NCBI RefSeq assembly: GCF_902459735.1
Contig: NZ_CABPRV010000001.1
Coordinates: forward strand, 372,001 to 436,000
Source of the DNA: Pandoraea capi
GTDB taxonomy: Bacteria > Pseudomonadota > Gammaproteobacteria > Burkholderiales > Burkholderiaceae
Direction of reading: 5' to 3'
Length of the DNA stretch: 64,000 nt
The notes below the pieces were generated by a model. It did no database searches and was not told the origin of the DNA. It saw nothing but the letters and a program-made list of their open reading frames with translations. Every line of letters starts with the position of its first letter. Within the stretch, counting starts at the first letter, position 1. Positions 25,671-36,743 of the stretch are shown here, piece by piece. The translations under genes and the position numbers were made by a program.

Positions 25671-27269
25671 TCAGGTCACCGGCGCCGGATTGAACAGCGT
25701 GAGCGCGTTGTGCAGGCCCCATCGCTCGGCCCACGTTTTCTCACCGCTGGCCACCGCGAGCATGAGGTGGAACAACTGCCAGCCGATGTCTTCGATCGTG
25801 GCCTCACCGGTTGCGATGCGTCCGGCATCCACATCCATCAGATCGTGCCACCGACGCGCCAGATCCGAGCGTGTCGCCACCTTGATGACAGGCACTTCGG
25901 CAAGTCCATACGGCGTGCCCCGCCCCGTCGTGAATACATGCAGATTGATGCCTGCTGCGAGTTGCAGCGTGCCGCAAATGAAGTCGCTGGCCGGCGTGGC
26001 CGCGTAGATCAACCCGCGTTGATGCGCCCGGTCGAGCTTCGCGCCCGGCGACACCACCCCGTGAATCGGCCCGCTGCCTGACTTCACGATCGACCCCATC
26101 GCCTTCTCGACGATGTTCGACAGACCGCCGCGCTTGTTGCCCGGGGTCGTGTTGGCGCTGCGGTCGACACGGCCGCGCTCCAGATACGCGTCGTACCAGG
26201 CCATCTCGCGAATCATGGCTTCGGCCACCTCGGGCGTTGCCGCGCGCGACGTCAGCTGATCGATGCCGTCGCGCACCTCGGTGACCTCCGAGAACATGAC
26301 CGTCGCCCCCGCCCGCACGAGCAGGTCGGTGGCGAAGCCTACGGCCGGATTGGCCGTCACGCCGGAGAACGCGTCGCTGCCGCCGCACTGCACGCCGACC
26401 ACCAGTTCGGACGCCGGCACGGTCTCGCGCCGGCGCGCATCGAGCCGCGCCAGATGCGTGCGCGCCGTCGACAGAATCGAATCGATCATCGACAGGAAGC
26501 CGACATGGGCGTCGTCCTGCAAGCAGACCGTGTCGGGCTTGCCGTCGGCGCCCGCGCTGCCGATGGGAATGCTGCCCTCCGGCAACAGGCGCTCCGGCTG
26601 CAACTTCTCGCAGCCCAGACTCACCACCATCACTTCACCGCCGAAGTTCGGGTTCGTGGCGATATTGCGCAGCGTACGGATAGGGACGATGGCATCCGGT
26701 GCGTCGATGGCAACGCCGCACCCGTAGGTATGCTCCAGCGCGACAACGTCGTCGACGTTCGGATACTGCGGCAGCAACGTCTCCTTGATGCGCTTGACCG
26801 CGAACTCGACCACGCCCGCCACGCATTGCACCGTGGTCGTGATCGCCAGGATGTTGCGCGTGCCGACGGAACCGTCGGCATTGCGATAGCCCTGGAACGT
26901 AAAGCCTTCGAGCGGCGGCAACTCGGCCGGCACACGCGTGCCGATCGGCAGACGATCCAGCGACGGCGCCTCGGGCATCGTCAGGTTGCGCTCGTTGACC
27001 CAGCTTCCCGCTGGCAGCACACGCGCGGCATAGCCGATCACCACGCCATAGCGGATCGCCGCGGCCCCTTCGGCCAGATCGGTCAGCGCAACCTTGTGGC
27101 CTTGCGGCACGGCGTCGACCAGCGTGAGACCGTCCGCGAACCGGCTGCCAGCGGGCAGCCCACCGTCGTTCACCACAATGGCGACGTTGTCGTCCGCCTG
27201 CATCCGGATATAGCGCGGCACCGCCTGCCCCACACCGCCGCTGTCGTTCATCGATCCCTTCGACGTCAT
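25671..27269 (-). CDS. garD: Galactarate dehydratase (UxaA/GarD family)
   Basis: 532-aa hydro-lyase that dehydrates galactarate to 5-dehydro-4-deoxyglucarate. An N-terminal SAF-like domain (about 20-110) is followed by the catalytic domain with [41 protein letters not shown] and [14 protein letters not shown], whose Cys/Asp residues are family hallmarks. ATG 27269 is preceded by GGAGGGAG. It diverges from kdgD, which uses its product, across a 387-base region with an operator-like inverted repeat. Altronate dehydratase is the main alternative, but the neighbours favour galactarate. Confidence 0.85.
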   Translation of the reverse strand: MTSKGSMNDSGGVGQAVPRYIRMQADDNVAIVVNDGGLPAGSRFADGLTLVDAVPQGHKVALTDLAEGAAAIRYGVVIGYAARVLPAGSWVNERNLTMPEAPSLDRLPIGTRVPAELPPLEGFTFQGYRNADGSVGTRNILAITTTVQCVAGVVEFAVKRIKETLLPQYPNVDDVVALEHTYGCGVAIDAPDAIVPIRTLRNIATNPNFGGEVMVVSLGCEKLQPERLLPEGSIPIGSAGADGKPDTVCLQDDAHVGFLSMIDSILSTARTHLARLDARRRETVPASELVVGVQCGGSDAFSGVTANPAVGFATDLLVRAGATVMFSEVTEVRDGIDQLTSRAATPEVAEAMIREMAWYDAYLERGRVDRSANTTPGNKRGGLSNIVEKAMGSIVKSGSGPIHGVVSPGAKLDRAHQRGLIYAATPASDFICGTLQLAAGINLHVFTTGRGTPYGLAEVPVIKVATRSDLARRWHDLMDVDAGRIATGEATIEDIGWQLFHLMLAVASGEKTWAERWGLHNALTLFNPAPVT

Positions 27270-27424
27270 TTCGCTCCCTCCTCCCCTTGACTTTCCCGCA
27301 CCGGCGTCATCCGTCTCAGGCCACGCTCGCACGTCTGAATGCGTACGATCTGTCGCGCCATACCGACACAGGCACAAAAACCGGCGGCAGTCGTTGATGT
27401 TCGCTCAACCACCCGTCACTTATG

Positions 27425-27438
27425 CGTCATCATACATC
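27425..27438. promoter_or_regulatory. Half-site of the aldarate operator
   Basis: CGTCATCATA carries one arm (GTCAT) and the CAT spacer seen in the full site at 47466, but the second arm is poor (ACATC). It may be a weaker second site in the garD/kdgD divergent region. The rest of the 27270-27656 gap shows only an AT-rich patch. Confidence 0.3.
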
Positions 27439-27562
27439 TAGATACCCCGCTATGCGCGGACTTCCGGGGTTCTCGCAGAATCAGGAAAAACCCTTCCGTG
27501 GCCTTTTGCGGGTTTATCCCACTGCCATTCGACGGGTCAGCCTCTTGTCCGACCTCATCACA

Positions 27563-27577
27563 TGTTATACGATGACA
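27563..27577. promoter_or_regulatory. Aldarate operator upstream of kdgD
   Basis: TGTTATACGATGACA is an inverted repeat (TGTYAT-ACG-ATGACA), 80 bases before the kdgD start. Its core TACGATGAC recurs exactly at 47659-47667 in front of the glucarate-dehydratase-like gene. An outer dyad GTTATA/TATAAC (27564-27583) overlaps it. It is likely a site for a GntR-family regulator such as the one encoded at 50719. Confidence 0.6.
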
Positions 27578-27656
27578 TATAACTCAGCGCCGAGCGCTGG
27601 TTGAGCGCCATCTTTATTCATCGAATCCGGCCCTGTGGCCGACAGGAACTCTTGAA

Positions 27657-28568
27657 ATGACCGCACCTCAAGAACTCAAGCAGATCGTCTCCGACGGCTT
27701 GTTGTCTTTCCCCGTGACCGACTTCGACGCTAACGGCGACTTCAACGCGCGCGGCTACGCGGCGCGTCTGGAGTGGCTGGCGCCGTTCGGCGCGACGGCG
27801 CTCTTCGCCGCGGGCGGCACGGGCGAGTTCTTCTCGCTCACCCCGCAGGACTACAGCGCCGTCATCAAGACGGCGGTGGACACCTGCGCCGGCAAAGTGC
27901 CGATTCTCGCAGGTGCCGGCGGCCCGACGCGTCTGGCCATCGAATATGCGCAGGAAGCCGAGCGTCTGGGCGCGAAGGGCGTGCTGCTCATGCCGCATTA
28001 CCTGACCGAAGCGAGCCTCGACGGCATCGCTGCGCACGTCGAACAGGTCTGCAAGGCCGTGAACATCGGCGTGATCGTCTACAACCGTGCGAACTCGAAG
28101 CTCGGCGCCGACCAGCTCGAACGTCTGGCCGAGACCTGCCCGAACCTGATCGGCTTCAAGGACGGCGTGGGTGACATCGAGCGCATGGTGCAGATTCGTC
28201 GCCGCATGGGCGATCGTTTCTCGTATCTGGGCGGTCTGCCCACGGCGGAAGTCTATGCCGCCGCTTACCGTGCACTGGGCGTGCCGGTGTACTCGTCGGC
28301 CGTGTTCAACTTCATTCCGAAGACCGCGATGAAGTTCTATCACGCCGTGTGCAACAACGATCAGCAGACGCTGGGGCATCTGCTCGACACGTTCTTCCTG
28401 CCGTATCTGGAGATTCGCAACCGTCGCGCGGGCTACGCCGTGAGCATCGTCAAGGCAGGCGCGAAGCTGGTCGGTCACGATGCCGGTCCGGTGCGCGCAC
28501 CGCTGACCGATCTGCTGCCGAATGAGCTCGAAGCGCTCGACGCCCTCATCAAGCAAGTCGAAGGCTAA
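27657..28568 (+). CDS. kdgD: 5-dehydro-4-deoxyglucarate dehydratase
   Basis: Class I aldolase-fold enzyme (303 aa) that converts 5-dehydro-4-deoxy-D-glucarate to 2,5-dioxopentanoate with loss of water and CO2. Schiff-base Lys is in [11 protein letters not shown] (about residue 165); the catalytic Tyr is in [13 protein letters not shown]; the substrate loop [12 protein letters not shown] is near residue 45. AGGAAC lies upstream of ATG 27657. It is followed after 11 bases by the dehydrogenase that takes its product. Confidence 0.93.
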   Translation: MTAPQELKQIVSDGLLSFPVTDFDANGDFNARGYAARLEWLAPFGATALFAAGGTGEFFSLTPQDYSAVIKTAVDTCAGKVPILAGAGGPTRLAIEYAQEAERLGAKGVLLMPHYLTEASLDGIAAHVEQVCKAVNIGVIVYNRANSKLGADQLERLAETCPNLIGFKDGVGDIERMVQIRRRMGDRFSYLGGLPTAEVYAAAYRALGVPVYSSAVFNFIPKTAMKFYHAVCNNDQQTLGHLLDTFFLPYLEIRNRRAGYAVSIVKAGAKLVGHDAGPVRAPLTDLLPNELEALDALIKQVEG

Positions 28569-28579
28569 GGGGACCGCTC

Positions 28580-30154
28580 ATGCAGATCACCGGTGAGATG
28601 TTGATCGGCCGCGCCGATGTGCGCGGCAGCGCCGGAACGCTCGAAGCGTTCGATCCGTCGCATGGCGAGCGTCTGACGCCGACGTTCGGCGCAGGCACGG
28701 TGCAGGACGTCGAACGGGCGTGCGACCTCGCGCGCGCCGCGTTCGATCCGTTCCGTTCGCTGCCGCTGGCCAAACGCGCCGAGTTTCTGGAAGCCGTGGC
28801 GCAGGCGATTCTCGATCTGGGCGACGCGCTCATCGAGCGTGCGCACGCCGAGACCGGTCTGCCCGTGGCACGCCTGCAAGGCGAGCGCGGACGCACCGTC
28901 GGCCAGTTGCGGATGTTCGCCCGCGTGGTGCGCGACGGCCACTTCCTCGATGCCACCATCGACCCCGCACAACCGGCACGAGAACCGCTGCCGCGCAGCG
29001 ACCTGCGTCTGGCGAAGATCGGCCTCGGCCCTGTGGCCGTGTTCGGTGCAAGCAATTTCCCGCTGGCGTTTTCGGTAGCGGGTGGCGACACGGCATCGGC
29101 GTTTGCCGCCGGTTGCCCGGTGATCGTCAAGGCGCACTCGGCGCATCTGGGCACCTCGGAACTCGTCGCACGCGCCGTGCGCGCCGCAGTGCAGAAACTG
29201 GATTTGCCGGAAGGCGTGTTCTCGCTGCTCGTGGGTGAGCGTGCCGTCGGCGAAGCGCTGGTCGCGCATCCGGCGATTGCCGCCGTGGGCTTTACCGGCT
29301 CGCGCAACGGCGGTCTCGCGCTGCAACGCATCGCGCAATCGCGCGCCGTGCCGATTCCCGTGTATGCCGAGATGAGCAGCATCAATCCGGTGTACCTGCT
29401 GCCCGAAGCATTGGCGGCCCGGGGCGAAGCGATCGCCCGGGGGTTCGTCGATTCGCTGACGATGGGCGTCGGCCAGTTCTGTACGAATCCGGGGCTGGTG
29501 CTGGGGATTGCGGGCGACGCGCTCGAACGCTTCTGCCAGACGGCATCGGACGCACTCACAGCCAAAGCCGCCGGCACCATGCTCACGCCGGGCATCGCGC
29601 AAGCGTACGACAAGGGTGTGGGGCGTCTGGTCGACGAACCGAACGTGACGTTGGTCGCACGCGGTCAGTCGGGCGGCGCGTGTCAGGGTCAGGCTGCGCT
29701 GTTCCGCACGAGGGCCGCCGAATTCCTCGCTACGCCCGCATTGCACGACGAGATGTTCGGTCCGGCGTCGGTCGTGATTGCCTGCGATACCGTCGACGAG
29801 ATGATTGCGATCACCGAACGTCTGGAAGGCCAGCTGACGGCGACGTTGCAACTCGACACGGGCGACACCGCGACGGCGCGTCGTCTGCTGCCGAGTCTGG
29901 AGCGTCGTGCCGGACGCATTCTCGCCAACGGTTTCCCGACCGGTGTCGAAGTGTGTCACGCAATGGTCCACGGCGGTCCGTTCCCCGCCACGTCGAATGC
30001 GATGTTCACGTCAGTCGGCGCTTCGGCCATCGATCGCTTCCTGCGTCCGGTGTGCTATCAGGACTTGCCGGATACGCTCTTGCCGGAAGCCTTGCAAGAA
30101 GGCAACCCGCTGAACCTGTGGCGACTGCGTGACGGCGCGCTTGCGCAGCAGTAA
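28580..30154 (+). CDS. 2,5-dioxovalerate (alpha-ketoglutaric semialdehyde) dehydrogenase
   Basis: 524-aa aldehyde dehydrogenase of the KGSADH type, oxidising 2,5-dioxovalerate to 2-oxoglutarate with NAD(P)+. Catalytic Cys is in [11 protein letters not shown] (about residue 302), the general base Glu is in [10 protein letters not shown], the cofactor loop is GFTGSRNGG, and the catalytic Asn is in [19 protein letters not shown] lies before ATG 28580. With garD and kdgD it completes hexarate breakdown into the TCA cycle. A strong terminator follows. Confidence 0.9.
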   Translation: MQITGEMLIGRADVRGSAGTLEAFDPSHGERLTPTFGAGTVQDVERACDLARAAFDPFRSLPLAKRAEFLEAVAQAILDLGDALIERAHAETGLPVARLQGERGRTVGQLRMFARVVRDGHFLDATIDPAQPAREPLPRSDLRLAKIGLGPVAVFGASNFPLAFSVAGGDTASAFAAGCPVIVKAHSAHLGTSELVARAVRAAVQKLDLPEGVFSLLVGERAVGEALVAHPAIAAVGFTGSRNGGLALQRIAQSRAVPIPVYAEMSSINPVYLLPEALAARGEAIARGFVDSLTMGVGQFCTNPGLVLGIAGDALERFCQTASDALTAKAAGTMLTPGIAQAYDKGVGRLVDEPNVTLVARGQSGGACQGQAALFRTRAAEFLATPALHDEMFGPASVVIACDTVDEMIAITERLEGQLTATLQLDTGDTATARRLLPSLERRAGRILANGFPTGVEVCHAMVHGGPFPATSNAMFTSVGASAIDRFLRPVCYQDLPDTLLPEALQEGNPLNLWRLRDGALAQQ

Positions 30155-30182
30155 GCCCGTAAGCGAAACGCACGCTGTAATG

Positions 30183-30216
30183 ACAAACGCCCTCGGTTTC
30201 GAGGGCGTTTGTTTTG
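30183..30216 (+). terminator. Intrinsic terminator of the kdgD operon
   Basis: 13-bp perfect stem ACAAACGCCCTCG/CGAGGGCGTTTGT (30183-30195 and 30200-30212), loop GTTT, then T residues. It may also slow reverse-strand transcription from the anti-sigma gene. Confidence 0.88.
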
Positions 30217-30248
30217 ATTCGGCGAAGACAGCGATGATTGCGACGACG

Positions 30249-31241
30249 TCAGGACGCCGCGCGATCCGGCCGCAGCTCCGGCAACATCAGCATGCCGTAC
30301 AGCGGCGTGACGGGACCGTCTGCCAGCGCCTTGGCGACCGCCTTGAGATCCGTCGATCCGGGCGCGCCGATCAGCGCATAGCCGATCTGACCCTTGCGCC
30401 ACGTCACCACGCCCATGCTATCGACCTTCTGCTCCGCGACACCCTGATCGGGACGCGTATCGCGCACCACGCACAGCGCCACGGGATCGCCCTTCGCCGG
30501 GAGATACACCATCTGCACCAGCGCGCTGTCCTTCCAGCGCAGACGTTGCACGCGCTTGAACGTCAGCCCTTGCGAGCGCAGATCGGGCACGCTGATGTCG
30601 AGCTTGTCGTTCTGACGGATGTCGCTCACGGTACGCTCGGTGTCGCCGTCGTCCACATGGATGGAAGCGACGGTGTCACGCGCATACAACTGCTGATACT
30701 CAGCCGCCGCGCGCACCCACGTGCGGCCCTGTTCGGGCTTCGCCGGGACTGACGCGGTCATGAACCCGCCCGTGCCGCCCTGATTCAGCACGCCGGAGAG
30801 CAACGGCAACGTGACGGCGGTGGCGGCAACACCCGCCGCGAAAGCGGCGGCGAGCCACCACAGGCGCACGCGTCGCCCGGCCGGGGCATCGTTGGCGGCC
30901 GGCGCCTGATGCATAGCATCGACCTGAACCGGATGACCCGGTGCGACCGGATCGGCAGCCCTGAGCGTTGCGGGCACTTCCTGCATGTCCTGTGCCCCCG
31001 CCGTCTGACGTTGCGCGTGCGAGCGCAGCAGCGCATCGAGGCTGGCCGTGAGGCTTTCGGGGACGGGCGGGATCGCCTGCGCCGCGAAGGTCTCGCGGTA
31101 CGGCAGACGCGACGCGCGCAACGACTCGACCGCGTCGGCCAGTTCGGGCGACGCGGCGATGGCCGCTTCCACTTCCGCGCGCTCCGCTACGGGGAGTGCG
31201 CCGTCGACGTAAGCGAGCAGGCGGATATCGTCTTCGTTCAT
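30249..31241 (-). CDS. Membrane anti-sigma factor
   Basis: 330-aa single-span protein that probably holds the ECF sigma factor encoded just upstream. The cytosolic N-terminal helical region (MNEDDIRLLAYVDGALPVAE) is typical of zinc-less or zinc-binding anti-sigma domains; no HxxxCxxC is visible. One hydrophobic span lies near residue 130 (WWLAAAFAAGVAATAVTLPL), followed by a large periplasmic domain. The start overlaps the sigma stop (TGATG). The GTG at 31244 is an alternative start. Confidence 0.83.
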   Translation of the reverse strand: MNEDDIRLLAYVDGALPVAERAEVEAAIAASPELADAVESLRASRLPYRETFAAQAIPPVPESLTASLDALLRSHAQRQTAGAQDMQEVPATLRAADPVAPGHPVQVDAMHQAPAANDAPAGRRVRLWWLAAAFAAGVAATAVTLPLLSGVLNQGGTGGFMTASVPAKPEQGRTWVRAAAEYQQLYARDTVASIHVDDGDTERTVSDIRQNDKLDISVPDLRSQGLTFKRVQRLRWKDSALVQMVYLPAKGDPVALCVVRDTRPDQGVAEQKVDSMGVVTWRKGQIGYALIGAPGSTDLKAVAKALADGPVTPLYGMLMLPELRPDRAAS

Positions 31242-31822
31242 CACGCGTCCTCCTCACGTGCGCCGGCTGCGGGACCGGAGCGATGCTCGCGCTGTGCGCG
31301 ATCCGCAAGGCGGGGTTGCCCCTCGGGGTTACGAAACTGATCGCCGATGGTTCGGCGGGCTCGCGACAAACGGCTCATGACGGTGCCGATAGGCACGTCG
31401 AGCACATCTGCCGCCTCCTGATAACTCATTCCCTCCACTGCCACGAGCAGCAGCACGAGGCGCTGCGCTTCGGGCAGACTGTCCACCGCGCCGAAGACCT
31501 GGCGATAGCTCGCGAGATCCTCGGGCGTGGACGCCTGAAGATCCGGAATCGCTTCGACGTCGGCCTCGTCCCACGCGAGACTGCCGCGCGAACGCACGCG
31601 ACGCGCGCGGATCTCGTTGATCCACGTCGTGTGCACGATACTGAACATCCAGCTCAACGCCGAGGTGCCCGGCTGCCACTGGTGCACGCGCTCAAGCGCG
31701 TGCACGCAAGCGCGTTGCACGAGATCCTCGGCATCATGACGATCGCCCGTAATACGCAAGGCGAACGCCCAGAGGCGTGGCAGCAAGCCCGGAAGCAAGC
31801 TGGGTAAATCCTGACCGGTCAT
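31241..31822 (-). CDS. ECF-type RNA polymerase sigma factor
   Basis: 193-aa sigma-70 family, extracytoplasmic-function type. Region 2 includes WAFALRITGDRHDAEDLVQRA and ALSWMFSIVHTTWINEIRA; region 4 has LPEAQRLVLLLVAVEGMSYQE and VLDVPIGTVMSRLSRAR. ATG 31822 is the likely start (MTGQDLPSLLPGLLPRL). The C-terminal tail is charged. A TATAAT-like element lies at 31905-31910 on the same strand, so the gene may have its own promoter besides read-through from the small secreted protein gene. Confidence 0.88.
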   Translation of the reverse strand: MTGQDLPSLLPGLLPRLWAFALRITGDRHDAEDLVQRACVHALERVHQWQPGTSALSWMFSIVHTTWINEIRARRVRSRGSLAWDEADVEAIPDLQASTPEDLASYRQVFGAVDSLPEAQRLVLLLVAVEGMSYQEAADVLDVPIGTVMSRLSRARRTIGDQFRNPEGQPRLADRAQREHRSGPAAGAREEDA

Positions 31823-32021
31823 CGGCGAATTTCCTGGCGGAGGGTGCCTGGCGGCAAGCCAGTCCGAAGCATCGCCGGCGAATGCCGCCGGCGCTTGCTG
31901 CGAAATTATACTGAGCCGCCGCGATTTTGCGCGGTCCGACCCGGCAGGCCGATATGCCAACACCCTCTCGCTCCCCGTCAGGATTCCCTAAACGCCTGGC
32001 TTGCGCCTCGTTGGCGGCCGC

Positions 32022-32414
32022 TCAGGGCTTGACAACGTGCCACACGTCCTTGACGCCATCGCCCTTCTTGTCGCCCGCGGCAGCGTCCTTCACGAACAGA
32101 TACAGCGGCTTGCCCTTGTAGGCCCACTGCTTCATGCCGTCATCGCGCGTCACGATGGAGTAGTTGCCTTCGGCTTTCGCACCTGCGTCGGCCATGACCG
32201 GCGGCCAGGCAGTGGCGCACTGGCCGTTACAGACGCTCTTGCCGCTGCCTGCCACATCGTTATCGAACGTATAGACGGTGCGGCTCTGGGCGTCGACGAG
32301 CACGCCGTCGGCGGTCTTGAGCGGGACTTCCGCGTGGGCGGCGGCGGCAGCGAACAGACCGGCGGCAGCCACGAGGCTGGTGAGCACAGCGGACATCGAT
32401 TGACGTTGGTTCAT
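32022..32414 (-). CDS. Small secreted protein with Lipoprotein_15 repeats
   Basis: 130-aa exported protein with a signal peptide (MSAVLTSLVAAAGLFAAAAA, cleaved after AHA, no lipobox Cys). Two copies of the Yx[FWY]xxD-type repeat are visible: TVYTFDND and PLYLFVKD, with SVCNGQCATAWPPV between. This COG4315 family often sits beside ECF sigma/anti-sigma pairs. An ECF-type promoter precedes it, so it is probably the first target of the adjacent sigma factor. Biochemical function unknown. Confidence 0.8.
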   Translation of the reverse strand: MNQRQSMSAVLTSLVAAAGLFAAAAAHAEVPLKTADGVLVDAQSRTVYTFDNDVAGSGKSVCNGQCATAWPPVMADAGAKAEGNYSIVTRDDGMKQWAYKGKPLYLFVKDAAAGDKKGDGVKDVWHVVKP

Positions 32415-32455
32415 GACTTGGCTCCTGAGTGAAATGTCGTTGTCGACACTCTCTG

Positions 32456-32481
32456 AACGCTTGGCGCCGACGCTTTATTCC
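32456..32481 (-). promoter_or_regulatory. Candidate ECF-sigma promoter
   Basis: Reverse-strand GGAAT (32477-32481), a 17-base spacer and CGTT (32456-32459) match the common ECF layout. It lies about 42 bases upstream of the small secreted protein start and could drive that gene and the sigma/anti-sigma pair behind it. Confidence 0.55.
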
Positions 32482-32769
32482 GCACGCTTTTATCGATATT
32501 TTTTGCTGCGCCGCAGCACGTCGTGACGACAATCCTCGCGCCGTCACCACGCCGTCATGCACTCGTCCGCCCCTCGGTCAGCGCGGCACAACGCAAGCTC
32601 AATCGCAAACTTTCAACGAACCGTTGATCTCTATCCACGCTCGCCAGGCGGAATAATCGACGTCTTCACGGGGTTTGCCCTGTGGGCAATGCACGCGCCC
32701 GGCACACTTTCGCGCCCCCTCCGGTGCGCGCATTGACGACCAATAAGAACGATCAGACCAGACACCGAT
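32482..32769. other. Remainder of the divergent region before the chemoreceptor
   Basis: Together with the ECF promoter this forms a 355-base gap. No coding pattern or repeat was found. A weak GGAAT at about 32651 on the plus strand lacks a matching -10. Confidence 0.4.
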
Positions 32770-34545
32770 ATGAAAGCGCCCTCCCGCCCGTCACTCTCAC
32801 TGCACTCACCACACTCACCGCACTTATCGCATCAGCCGCGCCTGAGCGTGGCCGCCCGCCTCGGGCTGAGCTTCACCGTGATCCTCGTCATGATGCTGGC
32901 CCTCGCCGCACTCGCCGTGCTGCGCGTGCATGGCATCGAGCGCACGCTCACGAACATCAGCGACAACAACAACGTCAAGCAGCAGTACGCCGTGAACTTT
33001 CGCGGCAGCGTGCACGACCGCGCCATCGCCGTACGCGACCTCACCCTGGCCGACGATAGCCACGTCGATGAAATCGTCTCGCTCATCGAACGCCTGAACG
33101 CCGACTACCAGCGCTCCGCCGGGCCGATGGACGCCCTCTTCACCCCGGCCAACGCCGGCAACGTCCGCCCCGAAGAACGCGAAGACCTCGCCGCGATCAA
33201 GGCGATCGAAGCGCGCACGCAGCCGATCATCGCGCAGGTGATCACGCTGCGCCGCGCGGGCGATCTCGACGGCGCACGACGTCTCGTGCTCGATCAGGCA
33301 CGCCCGGCATTCGTGGACTGGCTGGCCGCGATCAACCGCATGATCGATCTGGAAGACCGCACCAGTCATACGGAGTCGATGGAAGCGGTCGCGAGCGCGC
33401 ACGGGTTCCAGAACGTGATGCTCGCGCTGGTGATCGTGGCGCTGACGTGCGGCGCGGTGATGGCGTTTCTCATCACGCGCCAGTTGCGACGCGCGCTCGG
33501 CGCCGAGCCGGACGACGTCAAGGCACTCGCACTGGCTGTCGACCGTGGCGAGCTGTATCACGAGTTCGACCTGGGCCATGGCGCCTCCGCCAACGGCGCG
33601 AACCGTGAGCGCGACACGAGCATCATGGCGTCGCTCGCGGAGATGGCGACCAACCTGCGCCGCGCGGTGACGCAAGTGCGCCACGCCTCGCATGACGTCA
33701 TCGAGATCAGCCATCGCATCGCGTCGGGCAACCGCGACCTCGCAGCGCGCACGGCCGAGCAGGCCAGCTCGCTGGAACAGACGGCAGCGGCGATGGAAGA
33801 ACTGACCTCGACCGTCAGTCAGAATGACGAGAACTCGCGCGGGGCCAACGACCTCGCACACCGTGCCGCCGAAATGGCCGAGCAAGGCGGGTCGATGGTC
33901 GAACAGGTGGTCACGACGATGTCGTCCATCGATGCGTCGTCACGCAAGATCGTCGACATCATCGCGGTCATCGAAGGCATTGCGTTCCAGACGAACATCC
34001 TTGCGCTCAATGCCGCCGTGGAAGCCGCACGCGCGGGCGAGCAAGGCAAGGGATTCGCCGTGGTGGCAGCGGAAGTGCGCAGCCTCGCAGGACGCAGCTC
34101 GGCCGCCGCCAAGGAAGTGAAGCAACTGATCGACGCCTCGGTCTCGCAAGTCGCCTCGGGCACCACACTCGTGCAGAACGCGGGCAATACGATGCGTGAG
34201 ATCGTCGCGCGCGTGAAGCAGGTCAGCAACGCCATGGACGAGATCAGCGCCGCCAGCCACGAGCAGAAGCAGGGGATCGAGGAAGTGAACCGCGCGATTG
34301 CATTGATGGATCAGGTGACGTCGCACAATGCCGCGCTGGTGGAAGACGCCGGCGCCGCCGCACAGATGCTGCAACAGCAGGCGCAGGCGCTCACACTGGC
34401 CGTCGGCCGCTTCCATCTGGAAGCCGACGATGCCGGTCTCGATGCCACACCGGCCGCCTATGCAACGTCGGCACAGGCCTCGAACGACGCCGGGCACGAC
34501 GCGGGCGCGGCCACTCGCCCGGTGAAGGTGCTGCGCGCAAGCTGA
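32770..34545 (+). CDS. Methyl-accepting chemotaxis protein
   Basis: 591-aa chemoreceptor. The N-terminal span is [20 protein letters not shown] (about 34-55), followed by a periplasmic four-helix ligand domain (about 58-210) and a second span ([20 protein letters not shown], about 216-236). The signalling hairpin tip is seen in [20 protein letters not shown] and [17 protein letters not shown]. The HAMP region is poorly conserved. No C-terminal NWETF-like tether is present; it ends KVLRAS. Ligand unknown. It is convergent with the metal-efflux sensor gene. Confidence 0.92.
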   Translation: MKAPSRPSLSLHSPHSPHLSHQPRLSVAARLGLSFTVILVMMLALAALAVLRVHGIERTLTNISDNNNVKQQYAVNFRGSVHDRAIAVRDLTLADDSHVDEIVSLIERLNADYQRSAGPMDALFTPANAGNVRPEEREDLAAIKAIEARTQPIIAQVITLRRAGDLDGARRLVLDQARPAFVDWLAAINRMIDLEDRTSHTESMEAVASAHGFQNVMLALVIVALTCGAVMAFLITRQLRRALGAEPDDVKALALAVDRGELYHEFDLGHGASANGANRERDTSIMASLAEMATNLRRAVTQVRHASHDVIEISHRIASGNRDLAARTAEQASSLEQTAAAMEELTSTVSQNDENSRGANDLAHRAAEMAEQGGSMVEQVVTTMSSIDASSRKIVDIIAVIEGIAFQTNILALNAAVEAARAGEQGKGFAVVAAEVRSLAGRSSAAAKEVKQLIDASVSQVASGTTLVQNAGNTMREIVARVKQVSNAMDEISAASHEQKQGIEEVNRAIALMDQVTSHNAALVEDAGAAAQMLQQQAQALTLAVGRFHLEADDAGLDATPAAYATSAQASNDAGHDAGAATRPVKVLRAS

Positions 34546-34575
34546 CGCGCCTCTCTATCACCGTCCCCTTCCCCT

Positions 34576-36039
34576 TCACCCCTTCACGTCCGCGCGCAAG
34601 GGAAAGCTGAGGACCAGCGACGTGCCATTGCGCGCGTCGCTGCTCGCGGTGACCTCGCCGCCGTGCAGTTCCACGATGGATTTGACGATCGCCAGACCGA
34701 GGCCGGTGCCGCCGGTTCTGGCGTCTTCCTCGTTGTGCCGCGACGGATCGACACGGTAGAGCCGATCGAAGATACGCGGCAAGTGCTCCGGCGCGATCAC
34801 GTCGCCCACGTTATGTACGCGAATCCTCGCGTGTCCGGGCGTCGTAGTGCAAGACACCGAGATCACGCTGCCCGCGCGCGAATGCCGGATGGCATTGACG
34901 AGCACGTTCGCCAGCGCACGCCGCACCAGCGCCCGATCGACCGCTGCGGCAGCGTCGCCCTCGACCTTCAGCCCAAGCCCTGCCTCCTCCGCCATCGGCA
35001 AGAAGTCCTCGACCAGCGAGACCGCGATAGCCGCCAGCGAACTCGCCTCACGTCGGATTTCCGTATGCGCCGATTCGGCACGCGCGAGAAACAGCATTGT
35101 CGAGATCATGTGCGACAGACGCTCGCACTCCTCGATGGCCGACACCAGTACCGCCCGGTACTCCGCTGGCGGACGTTCACGCGAGAGCGCAACCTGCGCC
35201 TCTCCCATCATGTTCGATATCGGCGTGCGCAAGTCGTGCGCGAGGTCCGACGAGAACTGCGAGAGCCGCGTGAACGACTCGTTCAGCCGCGCAAGCATGC
35301 GGTTGAACGCATGCGTGAGGTCGCGAAGTTCCGCAGGGATGTCGTCTTCCGGCAGTGGCTCGCCCTCGTTGCCGAGCCGCTCGCCCGACACCTGTTCAGC
35401 GGCGCGGGTAAGCCGTTGCAGCGGACGCAGACCGAGCGTCACCAGCCAGAACGTCAACGCCCCGATAAGCACGGTGCCCGCGATTTGCACCGCCAGCGCG
35501 GTCAGCGCGAACTGCGTGAGAACGGCCAGCCGCTCCGTCGAATCCAACTGCACGACGAGGACGACGTGCGCGGCGTCAGCGCCACCGTCGCCGATCACGG
35601 CATCTGCCGCGACGTATTGCAGACGCTCGCCGGGCTTGCCTCTGCCGAGCCGGTGCACATCGTCGTCGCCGGGCGTCTTGCCGGAGCCGACACGCGTCAG
35701 TTCGCCTGTGGCAGATCGATACCCCCGGCTCGCCACGAGCGTCTTGCCGTCGGTGTCGAGCACGGCAAAATCGAGATTCTGATGGCCGTGTGTCGCGTCG
35801 TACCAGCGACGCGGGTCCGCACCGATCTCGGCCTTCGTCGAGATGCTGCCCAGTTCGTGGCGCAGCGCGGTGACGGTGCCCAGCAGATCCTGATGCGCGC
35901 GCACCCGCAATTGCTCGGAGAGCGCGAAGTATTGATAGAGCAGAATCAGCGCGAGCACCATGAACTCGCACGCGGCGATAATGAACGTGAGACGCGCGCG
36001 CAAGGAGCGCGTGCGCCGCGCACGCAACGAGAAATTCAT
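34576..36039 (-). CDS. Heavy-metal sensor histidine kinase
   Basis: 487-aa membrane kinase of the CusS/CzcS type. Two spans flank a periplasmic sensor domain (first near residue 15-38, [20 protein letters not shown]; second near 180). The HAMP domain follows. The phospho-acceptor is in [18 protein letters not shown], the N-box in [11 protein letters not shown] and the G-box in [20 protein letters not shown]. It overlaps the response regulator gene by four bases. It senses metal in the periplasm by family; the metal is not readable. Confidence 0.92.
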   Translation of the reverse strand: MNFSLRARRTRSLRARLTFIIAACEFMVLALILLYQYFALSEQLRVRAHQDLLGTVTALRHELGSISTKAEIGADPRRWYDATHGHQNLDFAVLDTDGKTLVASRGYRSATGELTRVGSGKTPGDDDVHRLGRGKPGERLQYVAADAVIGDGGADAAHVVLVVQLDSTERLAVLTQFALTALAVQIAGTVLIGALTFWLVTLGLRPLQRLTRAAEQVSGERLGNEGEPLPEDDIPAELRDLTHAFNRMLARLNESFTRLSQFSSDLAHDLRTPISNMMGEAQVALSRERPPAEYRAVLVSAIEECERLSHMISTMLFLARAESAHTEIRREASSLAAIAVSLVEDFLPMAEEAGLGLKVEGDAAAAVDRALVRRALANVLVNAIRHSRAGSVISVSCTTTPGHARIRVHNVGDVIAPEHLPRIFDRLYRVDPSRHNEEDARTGGTGLGLAIVKSIVELHGGEVTASSDARNGTSLVLSFPLRADVKG

Positions 36040-36719
36040 GACGCCGTGCCCTCGCGGCGTTCAAGCACGTAGCCCATGCCTCTGACGGTATGGATCAGCT
36101 TGGGCTCGAACGGATCGTCGATCTTCGCGCGCAAGCGCCGCATGGTCACGTCGACGATGTTGGTGTCGCTGTCGAAATTGACGTCCCACACCTGCGAGGC
36201 GATCAGACTGCGCGGCAGGATCTCGCCCTGACGTCGCATCAACAACGCAAGCAACAGGAACTCCTTGGCGGTGAGCACGATGCTCGTTCCCTGACGCATG
36301 GCTTTGTGGCCCAGCAGATTCAGTTCGAGATCGCCGACGACGAGCACGTCTGACTCTCGCGTACGCCCTCGTCGCAGGATCGTGCGGATGCGGGCAAGCA
36401 GCTCCGCAAAGGCGAACGGCTTGGTCATGTAGTCGTCCGCCCCCAGATCCAGCCCCTTGACCCGATCGCCGAGATCGTCGCGCGCCGTCAGGAACAGGAC
36501 CGCCGTATCCTGCTGCGCGCGCAACTGGTCCAGCACCTGCCAGCCGCTCTTGCCCGGCAGCATCACGTCGAGAATCACGAGATCGTAGGCGCCGGTCACC
36601 GCCATGTGCAGGCCGTCGACGCCATCACCGGCGACATCGACCACGTAACCGGCCTCCGTCAATCCTTTCTTCAGGTACTGACTCGTCTTGAACTCGTCCT
36701 CGACGACAAGAATTCTCAT
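36036..36719 (-). CDS. Heavy-metal response regulator (OmpR type)
   Basis: 227-aa transcription activator. The receiver domain (1-115) has the acidic pocket VVEDE, the phospho-Asp in [13 protein letters not shown] and the Lys in DYMTKPF. The C-terminal winged helix (about 130-220) includes [20 protein letters not shown] and [17 protein letters not shown]. It is cotranscribed with the czcCBA genes (24 bases after czcA), so the efflux operon carries its own control. Confidence 0.93.
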   Translation of the reverse strand: MRILVVEDEFKTSQYLKKGLTEAGYVVDVAGDGVDGLHMAVTGAYDLVILDVMLPGKSGWQVLDQLRAQQDTAVLFLTARDDLGDRVKGLDLGADDYMTKPFAFAELLARIRTILRRGRTRESDVLVVGDLELNLLGHKAMRQGTSIVLTAKEFLLLALLMRRQGEILPRSLIASQVWDVNFDSDTNIVDVTMRRLRAKIDDPFEPKLIHTVRGMGYVLERREGTAS

Positions 36720-36743
36720 ACCTCCTCCTACCGCCTTCTCCAG

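Noticed and set aside
32651-32680. Second ECF promoter (GGAAT) in front of the chemoreceptor
   Set aside because: No CGTT-like -10 at 16-17 bases and too far from the start; chance match.
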